From Pseudomonadales bacterium (GTDB taxonomy: Bacteria > Pseudomonadota > Gammaproteobacteria > Pseudomonadales > Azotimanducaceae), in assembly GCA_019634925.1 (NCBI GenBank), contig JAHCAL010000002.1, forward strand, positions 248,001 to 312,000: a stretch of DNA of 64,000 nt. The letters run 5' to 3'. The position numbers and the translations under genes are program-made. This document shows positions 1 to 8,179 of the stretch, piece by piece. Each line of letters opens with the position of its first letter. Positions within the stretch are counted from its first letter, which is position 1. Below the pieces are notes generated by a model. It did no database searches. It saw nothing but the letters and a program-made list of their open reading frames with translations, and was not told where the DNA came from.

Positions 1-1
1 C

Positions 2-628
2 TCGGACATCATGCTCCGGACCCTGCTGCTGGTCTTCAGCTTCACCTGGTTCATCCGCCAGAGCGCGCAGTTCGGCGACGCGACGCTGGCCGCCAACCAC
101 ATCCTCCTGCAACTGGTATCGTTCTCGGCCTTCTTCCTGGACGGCTATGCATTCGTCGCGGAATCGATCGTCGGCGAATCGGTCGGCGCACGGGACGTCG
201 AACGCTTCGACCTGGCGGTACACAGGTCGACCGAGCTGGCTGCGGGAACCGCCCTGCTGCTGGGCCTGACCCTGCTCGGCGCGGGGCCGGCACTCATCGA
301 ACTGCTCACCGCAATCGAAGCCGTACGTGCCGGCGCCATCGCCCTGCTCCCGCTCACGGCACTCTACGTGGTGTGCTCATTCGCGGCCTTTCAGCTCGAC
401 GGGATCTTCATCGGTGCGACCCGTACCCGGGCGATGCGCAACGCCGCGCTGTTCTCGACCGGCCTGTTCCTGCTGATCTGGTGGCCGCTCGCGGCCATCG
501 GCGGCAATGCCGGGCTCTGGGCCGCGTTCGTCGTGTTCGTCTGCGCACGGGCCGCCGCGCTCGGCTGGTACTATCCCGACCTGCGCCGCGCCGTCGCAGC
601 GACTGCGCCGGGGGCCATCGGCCGCTGA
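2..628 (+). CDS. MATE family efflux transporter, C-terminal part (5' end outside window)
   Basis: The reading frame is open to the left edge, so the first in-frame ATG (position 11) is probably internal. The roughly 208 visible codons form several hydrophobic helices with the small-residue-rich pattern of the second half of DinF/NorM-type MATE transporters. These export cationic drugs or metabolites in exchange for Na+ or H+. Recognisable stretches include QSAQFGDATLAANHILLQ and DGYAFVAESIVGESVGARD, which match the DinF branch. A normal family member has about 440 residues, so the N-terminal half lies upstream. It ends 93 bp before the likely msrB start. Family assignment is fairly sure; the substrate is unknown. 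Confidence 0.85.
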   Translation, partial: SDIMLRTLLLVFSFTWFIRQSAQFGDATLAANHILLQLVSFSAFFLDGYAFVAESIVGESVGARDVERFDLAVHRSTELAAGTALLLGLTLLGAGPALIELLTAIEAVRAGAIALLPLTALYVVCSFAAFQLDGIFIGATRTRAMRNAALFSTGLFLLIWWPLAAIGGNAGLWAAFVVFVCARAAALGWYYPDLRRAVAATAPGAIGR

Positions 629-721
629 AGGGCCGCGCAGATGGTCGGACGGATGATCCAGGAACCGCCCGCCGGGTCACCGGTCGAACCCGTGCACACC
701 GCCAACCGGAGCTTCGTGCCG

Positions 722-1231
722 ATGCAACGCCGCAACCTGCTCGGACTACTCGCAACCCTGCCCGCTCTGGCAGTATTGCCCGGCGTCGCCCGATCCGCGG
801 AGCCATCCATGACCGAAGACAGGATCCGGAAAAAGCCCGCCGAATGGCGTGCCCTGCTGCCGGCCGACCGCTACCAGGTACTGTTCGAGGAAGCCACCGA
901 GCGGCCGTTCTCGAGTCCGCTGAACGACGAGAAACGCGCGGGTACGTTCGTCTGCGCGGCCTGCAAGCAGCCGTTGTTCGAGAGTGCGCATAAATACGAC
1001 AGCGGCACCGGCTGGCCGAGTTTCACCCAGCCGATTTCCGGCAGCATGGGCACGAAGAAGGACTTCAAGCTGATCTGGCCGCGCACGGAATATCACTGTG
1101 CGCGCTGCGGCGGCCACCAGGGCCACGTGTTCAACGACGGTCCGCGGCCACGCGGCGAACGCTGGTGCAACAACGGCCTCGCGCTCGAGTTCGTGCCGGC
1201 CGGCGAACCACTTCCGGCGCTGGTCCAGTGA
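722..1231 (+). CDS. msrB: peptide-methionine (R)-S-oxide reductase with Tat-type signal
   Basis: MsrB reduces methionine-R-sulfoxide in proteins. In the 169-residue product the two zinc CxxC pairs are visible (Cys78/81 in CAAC, Cys126/129 in CARC), as is the catalytic Cys149 in RWCNNG. The chosen ATG begins MQRRNLLGLLATLP, a twin-arginine plus hydrophobic segment ending near VARSAEP, so the enzyme is probably exported to the periplasm. An in-frame start at 641 would add 27 unconvincing residues ahead of the signal and is disfavoured. The stop overlaps the msrA start by 3 bp, so the two are translationally coupled and would repair both sulfoxide stereoisomers. Cytoplasmic location is the alternative if the signal is not used. 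Confidence 0.9.
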   Translation: MQRRNLLGLLATLPALAVLPGVARSAEPSMTEDRIRKKPAEWRALLPADRYQVLFEEATERPFSSPLNDEKRAGTFVCAACKQPLFESAHKYDSGTGWPSFTQPISGSMGTKKDFKLIWPRTEYHCARCGGHQGHVFNDGPRPRGERWCNNGLALEFVPAGEPLPALVQ

Positions 1232-1869
1232 GCGGGCCCTCGCGCGTGCGCCTGGCGGCCCTGCTCCTGCTGGCCACCCTCACCACCCTCGCCGCAGGCG
1301 CTGCAGGCGCTGCAGGCGCTGCCGCGGCCCCGGCGGAGCCAGCACGGGCGATCTTCGCCGGGGGCTGCTTCTGGTGCATGGAACCGCCGTTCGATGACCT
1401 GCCCGGGGTCATCTCGACCACGTCGGGCTACGTTGGCGGTCATGTCAAGAATCCGACCTACGAGCAGGTGACGCGCGGCAATACCGGCCACGCCGAGGCG
1501 GTGGAGGTGATCTACGACCCTGCCGTCGTGAGCTACGAGCACCTGCTCCATGTGTTCTGGCGCAACGTCGACCCCGTGGCGGTGGATCGCCAGTTCTGCG
1601 ACGTGGGCTCGCAGTACCGCAGCGGTATCTTCTACCTGGACGAAACGCAGCGGGCGCTCGCCGAGGCATCGCGCGCGGAACTCGAAGGCGCGGCGCGCTT
1701 TCCCCAGCCGATCACCACCGGGATCACCCGTGCGGGTACGTTCTACCCGGCGGAGGACTACCACCAGGACTACTATCGGAAGAATCCGCTGCGCTACAAG
1801 TTCTACCGCAACGGCTGCGGTCGCGACCGGCGTCTGGCAGAACTTTGGGGCGACGAAGCGGGCGGCTGA
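1228..1869 (+). CDS. msrA: peptide-methionine (S)-S-oxide reductase, exported
   Basis: MsrA reduces methionine-S-sulfoxide. The hallmark GCFWC lies at residues 46-50 (catalytic Cys47), followed by MEPPFDDLPGV. A C-terminal Cys near residue 197 (NGCGRD) could act as resolving cysteine. The GTG start at 1228 overlaps the msrB stop and gives a product of 213 residues opening with a Sec-type signal (VRLAALLLLATL, then an Ala/Gly-rich stretch). The signal region is encoded partly by three perfect 9-bp repeats. The first in-frame ATG (1165) lies inside msrB and would place a basic stretch before the signal. The pair looks like a two-gene periplasmic repair operon. Confidence 0.92.
   Translation: MSGPSRVRLAALLLLATLTTLAAGAAGAAGAAAAPAEPARAIFAGGCFWCMEPPFDDLPGVISTTSGYVGGHVKNPTYEQVTRGNTGHAEAVEVIYDPAVVSYEHLLHVFWRNVDPVAVDRQFCDVGSQYRSGIFYLDETQRALAEASRAELEGAARFPQPITTGITRAGTFYPAEDYHQDYYRKNPLRYKFYRNGCGRDRRLAELWGDEAGG
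1294..1320 (+). repeat. three tandem copies of GCAGGCGCT inside the msrA signal sequence
   Basis: The 9-bp unit is repeated perfectly three times and encodes the Ala/Gly-rich end of the MsrA signal peptide. Copy-number changes would add or remove three residues without a frameshift. Confidence 0.9.
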
Positions 1870-1882
1870 CGCGCGTCAGCCG
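1863..1882. terminator. perfect 20-bp palindrome spanning two convergent stop codons
   Basis: The arms CGGCTGACGC and GCGTCAGCCG are exact reverse complements. The msrA stop lies in the left arm and the stop of the opposing CNNM gene in the right arm, only 6 bp apart. It can form a strong hairpin in transcripts from either side, consistent with a bidirectional terminator, although no T-run follows. Confidence 0.5.
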
Positions 1883-3255
1883 TCACGCCGGTCGAGCGGG
1901 TTGTCCGACGCCAGGCTTGCCGGCATCGGGCCCGCCGGTGGTGCGTCGGCCTCGCGCCGGGTCACGACGGCGATGCCGACCCCCCGCCCGTGCAGCAGGC
2001 TCACCCGGAACTCGAGCCCGCTCCAGCGTACGACGTCGCCACGTCGGGCCGGCCGACCGAGCAGCGCGAGAATCAGTCCGGACACGGTGATCACGTCCTC
2101 GTATTCGAGATGGCGGTCGAGACGCTCGCCCAGCGTATCGAGCCGGACCGTGCCCTGAACCTGCAGACGATCCGGGCCCAGCTCCAGCAGATCCGGTACG
2201 TCCTCGAGACCTTCCTCGATCTCGCCGATCGCTTCGGCAGAGATATCCTCGATGGTGACGATGCCGGCCGTGCCGCCATGCTCGTCCATCACCACCACGA
2301 GCTGATTGCGTGCCCGATCCATCGCCGCGAGCACCTGCTCGAGCGTCGCCGTTTCGGGCACGTAGGCGACGTCGTGCACTCGCGCCGGCGACAGCGCGGT
2401 ATCGTCGCGCAGCAGACGCAGCAGATCCTTGATGTGCACCGTCCCGACGATCTGGTCCAGGCTGCCTTCGATCACCGGGTAGCGGGTGCGCGGGTGTTCG
2501 CTCACCAGCGCACGGATCTCGCGCGCGTTGGCGCCGGCCGCGATGGCGTCGATCCGCACCCTGGGAATCATCGCTTCGGCCGCGGATATCTCGCTGAAAT
2601 CGATGATCTCCCTGAATACCCGTTCGCCCTCCTCCGGGATCAGCCCGCCGAGCCGGCTCTCGCGGACCAGCTCTTCCAGTTCGTCGGGCTCGTAGTAGTG
2701 AGCGGCGCCATGCGCGCGCCGGAAGCCGGTCAATCGCAACAGGGCATTGCCCACGCCCGTCAGCAGCGTCACCAGCGGCCCGAGCAGGATGCCGATGACG
2801 CGCATCGGCCGCATCACCCAGTGCACGGTCGCAAGTGCATGCGTGAGTGCAAGCGACTTGGGGATCATCTCGCCGAACACGACGTGCAGGTAGGTGACGA
2901 AGCTGAGCGCGACGAGTGTGGCCAGGCCGTGCGCGGAGAGCGCGGCACCGAACCCGCTGAATCCCTGCCCGGCCAGCCAGTCGCCGATGATGCGCGCGAG
3001 GTTGTGTTCGCCGTACATGCCGAGCCCGAGGCTCGCAAAGGTGATGCCGAGCTGCGCGGTCGCGATGTAGCGGTCGAGCCGGGTCGGCTCTTCGAGAATC
3101 CACGCCGCCCGCCGCGCGATCGGGTCGCCGCCCTGCGCCTGCGCCGCGAGTGCTGCGCGCGACGCGCTGATGATGGCGAACTCGGACGCGACGAACAGGC
3201 CGTTCAGGGCGACCAGACCTGCCGTGACAAGCAGAACGACGATGATCTCAACCAT
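1876..3255 (-). CDS. HlyC/CorC (CNNM) family membrane protein, copy 1
   Basis: The 459-residue protein has the standard CNNM/CorC order. An N-terminal DUF21 membrane domain covers roughly residues 1-190 (start VEIIVVLLVTAGLVALNGLFVASEF). A CBS pair follows at about 205-330 (MIPRVRID, TRYPVIEGS, VHIKDLL), then a C-terminal CorC_HlyC domain to about 435. Family members are linked to Mg2+/Co2+ export. The ATG at 3255 has GGAG six bases upstream and is preferred over the adjacent GTG at 3258. It overlaps the end of the second CNNM gene by 8 bp, so both are made from one transcript. The cation moved cannot be told from the sequence. Confidence 0.88.
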   Translation of the reverse strand: MVEIIVVLLVTAGLVALNGLFVASEFAIISASRAALAAQAQGGDPIARRAAWILEEPTRLDRYIATAQLGITFASLGLGMYGEHNLARIIGDWLAGQGFSGFGAALSAHGLATLVALSFVTYLHVVFGEMIPKSLALTHALATVHWVMRPMRVIGILLGPLVTLLTGVGNALLRLTGFRRAHGAAHYYEPDELEELVRESRLGGLIPEEGERVFREIIDFSEISAAEAMIPRVRIDAIAAGANAREIRALVSEHPRTRYPVIEGSLDQIVGTVHIKDLLRLLRDDTALSPARVHDVAYVPETATLEQVLAAMDRARNQLVVVMDEHGGTAGIVTIEDISAEAIGEIEEGLEDVPDLLELGPDRLQVQGTVRLDTLGERLDRHLEYEDVITVSGLILALLGRPARRGDVVRWSGLEFRVSLLHGRGVGIAVVTRREADAPPAGPMPASLASDNPLDRRDG

Positions 3256-4591
3256 CACGGTCTCCGTGCGGAACCGGCGTGCGTTCGACTCTGATGGTGT
3301 CGATGGCGACCCCGTGCAGCCGATCGATCGTGAATGCCAGCGGACCCTCCACGATGCGCCGTCCCGCCGCGGGCAGCATGCCGACCCGCTCGATCAGCCA
3401 GCCGGCCAGTGTTTCCGCGCGCGATCCGGCCCACACCGGCTCGACACCGGCCTCGCGGGCCCAGTCGGTCAGTTCGTCCAGCGGCAGCCGCCCGGGCATC
3501 TCCCAGGCGTGCGGACCGATGGGCCGCGGCGCCAGCGGCCCTGCGCCGCGCTTGAATTCGTCGGAAAGCCCGCCAACGAGTTCCCGCATGACGTCGTCGA
3601 TGCTGACCAGGCCTTCGATCTCGCCGAGCGGATCGGCGATCAACGCGAGCCGCGCACGGCGGTTGCGCAGCTGACCCAGGACCTGGTCGACCGTCAGCCG
3701 CGACGACAGCACGATCAATGGCCGCACCAGCGCCTCGAGGCCGCCGCCGATACGCCCTTTGGCGAGCGCGGCCGCGACGTCCTTGGTGTGAACGTACCCG
3801 GCCACGTCGTCGAGGCTGCCACGATGCGCAACCAGCCGGGTGAACGGTGAGTCGATCACCTGTGCGAGCTGGCCGTCCAGCGGTCCACGCAGGTCGATAC
3901 CGGCGATGCGCCGTCTGGGCACCATGATCTGCCGGACGGAGCGGCGATTGAGGCGCAGGGTGCGCTGCAGCCGGACGCGCTGGCGCTCCTCGATGTGGCC
4001 GCCTGCGCGGCTCTCGCGCACCAGCATCTCGATCTCTTCCGGCGCGTGGATGTGATGGTGACTGCGCTCGCCGACAACGCCGAGGCGGCGCAGCACGAAC
4101 GCACCGCTGCCGTTCAGGAAACCGATGAACGGCGCAAAGACGACATGCGACCAGCGCATGGGGATGTAGGTAATCATTGCCGTGCGCACCGGGTACTGCA
4201 GGGCGACCGTCTTCGGCAGAAGTTCGCCGAACACGACCTGCACCGACGTCAGCACGACCAGCACCACGAGCGCTGCCACGGAGTGCGCGCCGAGCGTCTC
4301 CAGCGTGGTCCGCTCGATCAGCAGGTCGGCGAGCTGCAGCGCGAACGTCGCCTGGCCGAATGCCCCGAGTGCGAGACTGGTCACCGTGATGCCGATCTGG
4401 CAGACCGCGATGTAGGTGTCGAGACGCGCCGTGTTCGCAACCACCGGCAGCACGCCGGCCGCGAGTCGGCTGCCGGCCACCGCCAGCTGCTGGACGCGCG
4501 ACACGCGCGCGCCGAGCACGGCGAACTCGGCCGCGACGTAGAGGGCATTGAGCAGGATCAGGATCAGCGCGATCAGCAGCAGCGTGATCAT
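3248..4591 (-). CDS. HlyC/CorC (CNNM) family membrane protein, copy 2
   Basis: This 447-residue paralog of the downstream gene has the same DUF21 membrane domain (LNALYVAAEFAVLGARVSR near the start), a CBS pair (MVPRRRIAGID, FTRLVAHRGSLDDVAGYVHTKD in part) and a C-terminal CorC_HlyC domain. The ATG at 4591 has GGAG ten bases upstream; a GTG at 4597 is the alternative. Tandem CNNM genes with slightly diverged CBS domains are common in proteobacteria and may form hetero-oligomers, which is an inference. It is the first gene of a two-gene unit with copy 1. Confidence 0.87.
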   Translation of the reverse strand: MITLLLIALILILLNALYVAAEFAVLGARVSRVQQLAVAGSRLAAGVLPVVANTARLDTYIAVCQIGITVTSLALGAFGQATFALQLADLLIERTTLETLGAHSVAALVVLVVLTSVQVVFGELLPKTVALQYPVRTAMITYIPMRWSHVVFAPFIGFLNGSGAFVLRRLGVVGERSHHHIHAPEEIEMLVRESRAGGHIEERQRVRLQRTLRLNRRSVRQIMVPRRRIAGIDLRGPLDGQLAQVIDSPFTRLVAHRGSLDDVAGYVHTKDVAAALAKGRIGGGLEALVRPLIVLSSRLTVDQVLGQLRNRRARLALIADPLGEIEGLVSIDDVMRELVGGLSDEFKRGAGPLAPRPIGPHAWEMPGRLPLDELTDWAREAGVEPVWAGSRAETLAGWLIERVGMLPAAGRRIVEGPLAFTIDRLHGVAIDTIRVERTPVPHGDRDG

Positions 4592-4776
4592 GGGCACGAC
4601 GCTCCATGACGCCCGCGATCACCCCCGACGCGACAGCGTACTTTGGGAGATTCGTGCGAGGCAGCCGATGTGGGCGCGAAGCGTTTCGAGCGGGTACTGA
4701 AGTCGTGGCCTGCGACGGTGACCAAACAGGGCCACCGATTGTGCCACGCCGGCCCGCGGTTCGAAAGGACGCTGGT

Positions 4777-5562
4777 TCAGTCGAACAGGTCGGGGTCGGT
4801 ACGGACGATCTCGTCCCAGAGCGGCTGGAACGAGAACCAGCCGGCCAGCGGGCCGCCCGCCTGATCGCGCGTGTAGCGCGCCCACTCCGCCGGAATAAGT
4901 TTCGGCGTGCCGGCCGCCTCGGCCAGCAGCTGGGCCTGGCAGGAGCGCTCCATGGTGACGAACCACCACGTCGCCTCTTCCACCGACTGACCGACCGTGA
5001 AGAGCCCGTGATTCTGGTGGATGGCCGCCTTGTGACGACCGAGCCCCTGCGCGAGCGCCGTGCCGCCTTCCGCTTCGAGCACCACCTTGCCGCCGCCTTC
5101 GGCGACCACCACGTGGTCCTCGAAGAATGCGCAGGCATCCTGGGTGATCGGGTCGAGCGTCCGGCCGAGCGCCGACCAGGCCTTGCCGTACAGCGAATGC
5201 GCGTGTGCGGCCGCCACCACGTCCGGTCGCGCGGCGTGCACGGCCGCGTGGATCACGAACGCCGCGCGGTTGACCGGCCGGCTGCCCTCGACCACGTCGC
5301 CCTCGTGATTGACCAGGATCAGGTCCGACACCCGGATGTGCCGGAAACTCATGCCGAACGGGTTGACCCAGAAATGATCGGTGAGTTCGGGATCGCGGGC
5401 GGTGATGTGTCCGGCCACCCCTTCGCCGAAGCCGTAGCGGCCGAAGATCCGCAGCGCGCCGGCCAGGCGCTCCTTGCGGTGCTGGCGTTCGGCCTCCACG
5501 GTCGCGAACACCGGCGGGAAGTTCATCTGCGGTGCGGTGGCCGCGCGTGCGGGCTCGGTCAT
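4777..5562 (-). CDS. class II aldolase/adducin family protein
   Basis: The 261-residue product has the class II aldolase fold seen in fuculose-phosphate and ribulose-phosphate aldolases. Zn ligands are recognisable in AAHAHSLYGKAW and QNHGLFTVG, and GHITARDPE near residue 50 is the family's phosphate-binding-type loop. The start is supported by AAGGAG six bases upstream. It lies 11 bp downstream of a phosphotransferase gene, so the two are likely co-transcribed. Many members of this branch sit in acyl-CoA or xenobiotic clusters and have no known substrate, so a specific sugar aldolase role should not be assumed. The 185 bp downstream hold no gene. Confidence 0.85.
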   Translation of the reverse strand: MTEPARAATAPQMNFPPVFATVEAERQHRKERLAGALRIFGRYGFGEGVAGHITARDPELTDHFWVNPFGMSFRHIRVSDLILVNHEGDVVEGSRPVNRAAFVIHAAVHAARPDVVAAAHAHSLYGKAWSALGRTLDPITQDACAFFEDHVVVAEGGGKVVLEAEGGTALAQGLGRHKAAIHQNHGLFTVGQSVEEATWWFVTMERSCQAQLLAEAAGTPKLIPAEWARYTRDQAGGPLAGWFSFQPLWDEIVRTDPDLFD

Positions 5563-5573
5563 GGCTTGCTCCT

Positions 5574-6620
5574 TCAGGTGGCCCGGCCACCGGCGTCGAT
5601 CCAGCGCAGCGCGCGCCGGAACAGGTTCATGGTACTCGCGTGCAGTCGGTCGCCGGTCTCGCGCGGCGCCTTGCCGGCGCAGGCGCGGGCGTGCGTGCCT
5701 TCCAGGATGATCCCGAGCTTGTAACAGGCGAGCACACCGTACCAGCCGATCGCCGAGAGATCGCGGGCCGACCGGGCCCGGTAGTGCTCGACCAGCTCTG
5801 CGGCGGTCGGGAACCCCTGCCAGGGATGCACCGATACCGCGGTCTCGTCCGGCGGGTCGCCTTCCGGCCAGGTCGCGAGCAGCCAGCCGAGATCGAGCAG
5901 CGGATCGCCGATGGTGGTCAGTTCCCAGTCCACGATCGCGGCCAGCTCACCGCTGTCGAACCGGTACATCACGTTCGCGAGGTGGTAGTCGCCGTGGATG
6001 ATGCCGGGCGTGAACTGCGCCGGGCAGTTGGCTGCCAGCCAGTCCGCCACCTTGTCGACACCCGGGATCTCGTCCGGGCCGGGCCAGCCGGGCAGCTCCG
6101 TGTACGACGCGAGCTGGGCCTTCCAGCGATCGACCTGGCGCGCCAGGAAGTTCTCGGGCCGGCCGAGACCGGTCAGGCCCAGCGCCTGGTAATCGAGCGC
6201 GCCGAGCGCGGCGATGCCTTCCACCAGCGCGAGCCCCATGCGATGGCGGATCGCCGGTGATCCCGCATGCAGCGGCGGCAGCCCGGTGGTCGGATTGAAG
6301 CCCTCGATGGGCTCCATCAGGTAGAACGCGGCGCCGAGCACCGTTTCGTCCGGGCAGGCGGCGATCAGGCCCGGGTGCGGTACCGCGGTGCCCGCGAGTG
6401 CGGCCAGCACTCGCGCTTCGCGGCGCATCGTCTCGTTGGAGTTCGCGCGCAGGTGCAGGGGCGGCCGGCGCAGCACGTACGCACGTCCGCGGTGCGTGAA
6501 GCGCAGCAGGACGTTCTGGGTGCCGCCGGCGAGCAGCACCGGATCGACGAGTTCGCCTTCGCCGAGGCCCGCCTCGGCCATCCAGCGCGTGAGCGCCGCC
6601 ACGTCGATCGGCAATGTCAT
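5574..6620 (-). CDS. phosphotransferase family protein (APH/ACAD10-type), copy 1
   Basis: This kinase-like protein of 348 residues belongs to the aminoglycoside-phosphotransferase superfamily. The catalytic loop IHGDYHLANVM (His209) and the metal-binding IVDWELTTIGDP (Asp231) are intact. The branch resembles the kinase domain of ACAD10/11, which phosphorylates 4-hydroxyacyl-CoA, not an antibiotic. The ATG at 6620 (MTLPIDVAAL) is preferred. An in-frame start at 6671 would add 17 residues without family resemblance. It is followed closely by the class II aldolase gene. A second member of the family is at 15.3-16.4 kb. Confidence 0.87.
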   Translation of the reverse strand: MTLPIDVAALTRWMAEAGLGEGELVDPVLLAGGTQNVLLRFTHRGRAYVLRRPPLHLRANSNETMRREARVLAALAGTAVPHPGLIAACPDETVLGAAFYLMEPIEGFNPTTGLPPLHAGSPAIRHRMGLALVEGIAALGALDYQALGLTGLGRPENFLARQVDRWKAQLASYTELPGWPGPDEIPGVDKVADWLAANCPAQFTPGIIHGDYHLANVMYRFDSGELAAIVDWELTTIGDPLLDLGWLLATWPEGDPPDETAVSVHPWQGFPTAAELVEHYRARSARDLSAIGWYGVLACYKLGIILEGTHARACAGKAPRETGDRLHASTMNLFRRALRWIDAGGRAT

Positions 6621-6712
6621 GTGCGGGCTCCGTCGGTTCGCTGCGGGCAGAATCGGCATGATACGGGTCACCGGAAGGCGCGCTCAAGGCAACCGGCGAT
6701 CCCCAGGCGCGC

Positions 6713-7249
6713 TCAGAACCGCGAGCCGGGCTGCTCCAGAAAGGCGAGTTCCTCCGCCGAGGACACCCGCCCGAGTATGGCATTGCGGTGCGGATACCGA
6801 CCGAAGCGGTCGATGATCGCCTTGTGGCGCAGTTCGGCGTCGAGGTTGTCGGCCACGCCGTTGGCGCGAAAGAGCCGCTCCGCCTCGACGTGCACGCGGC
6901 GCGACTCGCTGTGCATGTACGGCATGTACAGGAAGCTGCGTCGTTCCGGTTCGAGCGCACGGTCGAAGCCGCCCGCCACCGCCTCCTGGGCGAGCCCGAG
7001 CGCGAGCGAGTCCTGGGCGAACGCCCGCGGCGTGCCGCGATGGACGTTGCGCGAGAACTGGTCCAGCACGATGATCTCGGCCAGGCGCCCCGCGGCCGAC
7101 GCGCGCCAGGCGAAGAGTTCGCAGCGTGCGGCCTGTTCCAGCAGGCTGCCGAAGCGCTCGGCCAGCATGCGGTCGAAAGTCGGGTCGACGGCCCACCACT
7201 GGCGCGGCTCGATCTCCTCGAACCAGAAGTGCAAGACGTCTTCGATCAT
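6713..7249 (-). CDS. DUF924 family protein
   Basis: The 178-residue protein begins MIEDVLHFWFEEIEP and contains LDQFSRNVHRGTPRAFAQD and YMPYMHSE, the characteristic blocks of DUF924 (COG3803), a TPR-like cytoplasmic family without known biochemical role. Its ATG overlaps the stop of the upstream HPP gene (ATGA), so the two are translationally coupled. The open frame extends upstream to 7693, but that part is a shadow of the HPP gene. Function is unknown. Confidence 0.88.
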   Translation of the reverse strand: MIEDVLHFWFEEIEPRQWWAVDPTFDRMLAERFGSLLEQAARCELFAWRASAAGRLAEIIVLDQFSRNVHRGTPRAFAQDSLALGLAQEAVAGGFDRALEPERRSFLYMPYMHSESRRVHVEAERLFRANGVADNLDAELRHKAIIDRFGRYPHRNAILGRVSSAEELAFLEQPGSRF

Positions 7250-7944
7250 GACCCCGGCCGCGGCGCCCACAGCGGATAGGGTATGCCCGCCAGCCGGTTC
7301 AGCACCAGCGCCTGCGCGAGCAGGAGCCCTACGCCGGCCAGCAGCACCGGGATCTGCGCGAGCGCCGGCATGAGGCCGAGTGAGACGATCAGCGCCGTCG
7401 CGCCGGCCGGCGGATGCGCGACCCGCAGCGTCACCATGAGCCCTGCGGTGGTCCCGAGCGAGAGCGCCGCGGCACCCGCCCTGGCCCAGGACACCCCCGT
7501 CTCGAACGCCGACGGCTGGTCCTCGAGGCCGAACAGGACCAGGAACGCAAAACCACAGATGGCGCCGAGCAGATGTGCAAACAGCACGTTGCGCGGCGCG
7601 GCCGTGTCGGCCAGCGGCTGGTAATAGAGGATGAACGCGGTGGCGCCGAGCGAAGGAAAGATGAACGCCTGCTGGGTCAGCAGCGCGACGCACGCGATCA
7701 GGCCGATGCTGATCGAGCCGTTGACGAAGCTGAACGCGCCGAGCACCGCCGTGCGCGGATAGCGCACCAGCACCCGCTCGAGATGGAGGCGCGCAAGGAG
7801 ACCGCTGACCAGCGCCCAGCGGATACGCTCGGCCGGCTCGCTCACGCGGACGCGCCGCGCAAGAGGACTGTCCGGCTGGCGAAAGGCTGACTCATGGATA
7901 CTGGACTCGAACGGGGCGACGGCGAGCAACCCTACACAATGCAT
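7246..7944 (-). CDS. HPP family integral membrane protein (start uncertain)
   Basis: The protein has about four membrane spans and the family signatures FPSLGATAFILYYQPLAD and TLRVAHPPAGATALI, the latter containing the His-Pro-Pro motif. Some HPP proteins are nitrite transporters of chloroplasts and cyanobacteria; bacterial roles are mostly unknown. The ATG at 7944 gives 232 residues. In-frame ATG at 8088 and TTG at 8220 are less likely because the added sequence does not look like the family, and the true start may even be further downstream. It is coupled to the following DUF924 gene by a 4-bp overlap. Confidence 0.78.
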   Translation of the reverse strand: MHCVGLLAVAPFESSIHESAFRQPDSPLARRVRVSEPAERIRWALVSGLLARLHLERVLVRYPRTAVLGAFSFVNGSISIGLIACVALLTQQAFIFPSLGATAFILYYQPLADTAAPRNVLFAHLLGAICGFAFLVLFGLEDQPSAFETGVSWARAGAAALSLGTTAGLMVTLRVAHPPAGATALIVSLGLMPALAQIPVLLAGVGLLLAQALVLNRLAGIPYPLWAPRPGS

Positions 7945-8179
7945 CCTGCAAGCGCTACCGCGCGTGCGTGGGAAATGGCTACCAAGCGTCGTCTCGGCAG
8001 ACTCGGTAGCGCTCGTGCGGTGTAGGCACCGTTCGCTGATTTGATGCTGGCGGATGGCTTCGAGCACCTTCCGATCGATCACCGACATGCCCTGAAGGCC
8101 GGGGGCTATCCCCAGGCAAACCGCGACCCGTTCGACCGGATGCTCGCGGTGATCCTTGTCAAGAATTCTCGCAGAACCG
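7945..8179. other. 235-bp gap between cyclic-di-GMP gene and HPP gene
   Basis: No convincing gene, RNA or strong hairpin is seen. It is less GC-rich than its surroundings and probably contains the promoter or 5' leader of the HPP-DUF924 unit. In-frame extension of HPP through part of it cannot be excluded. Confidence 0.4.

Noticed and set aside
641..721. Longer N-terminus for msrB from ATG 641
   Set aside because: It would bury the twin-arginine signal behind 27 residues; the start at 722 makes a standard exported protein.
5574..6620. Aminoglycoside resistance kinase
   Set aside because: The kinase-like fold is shared, but sequence blocks and neighbours fit the ACAD10/11-type branch, not antibiotic kinases.
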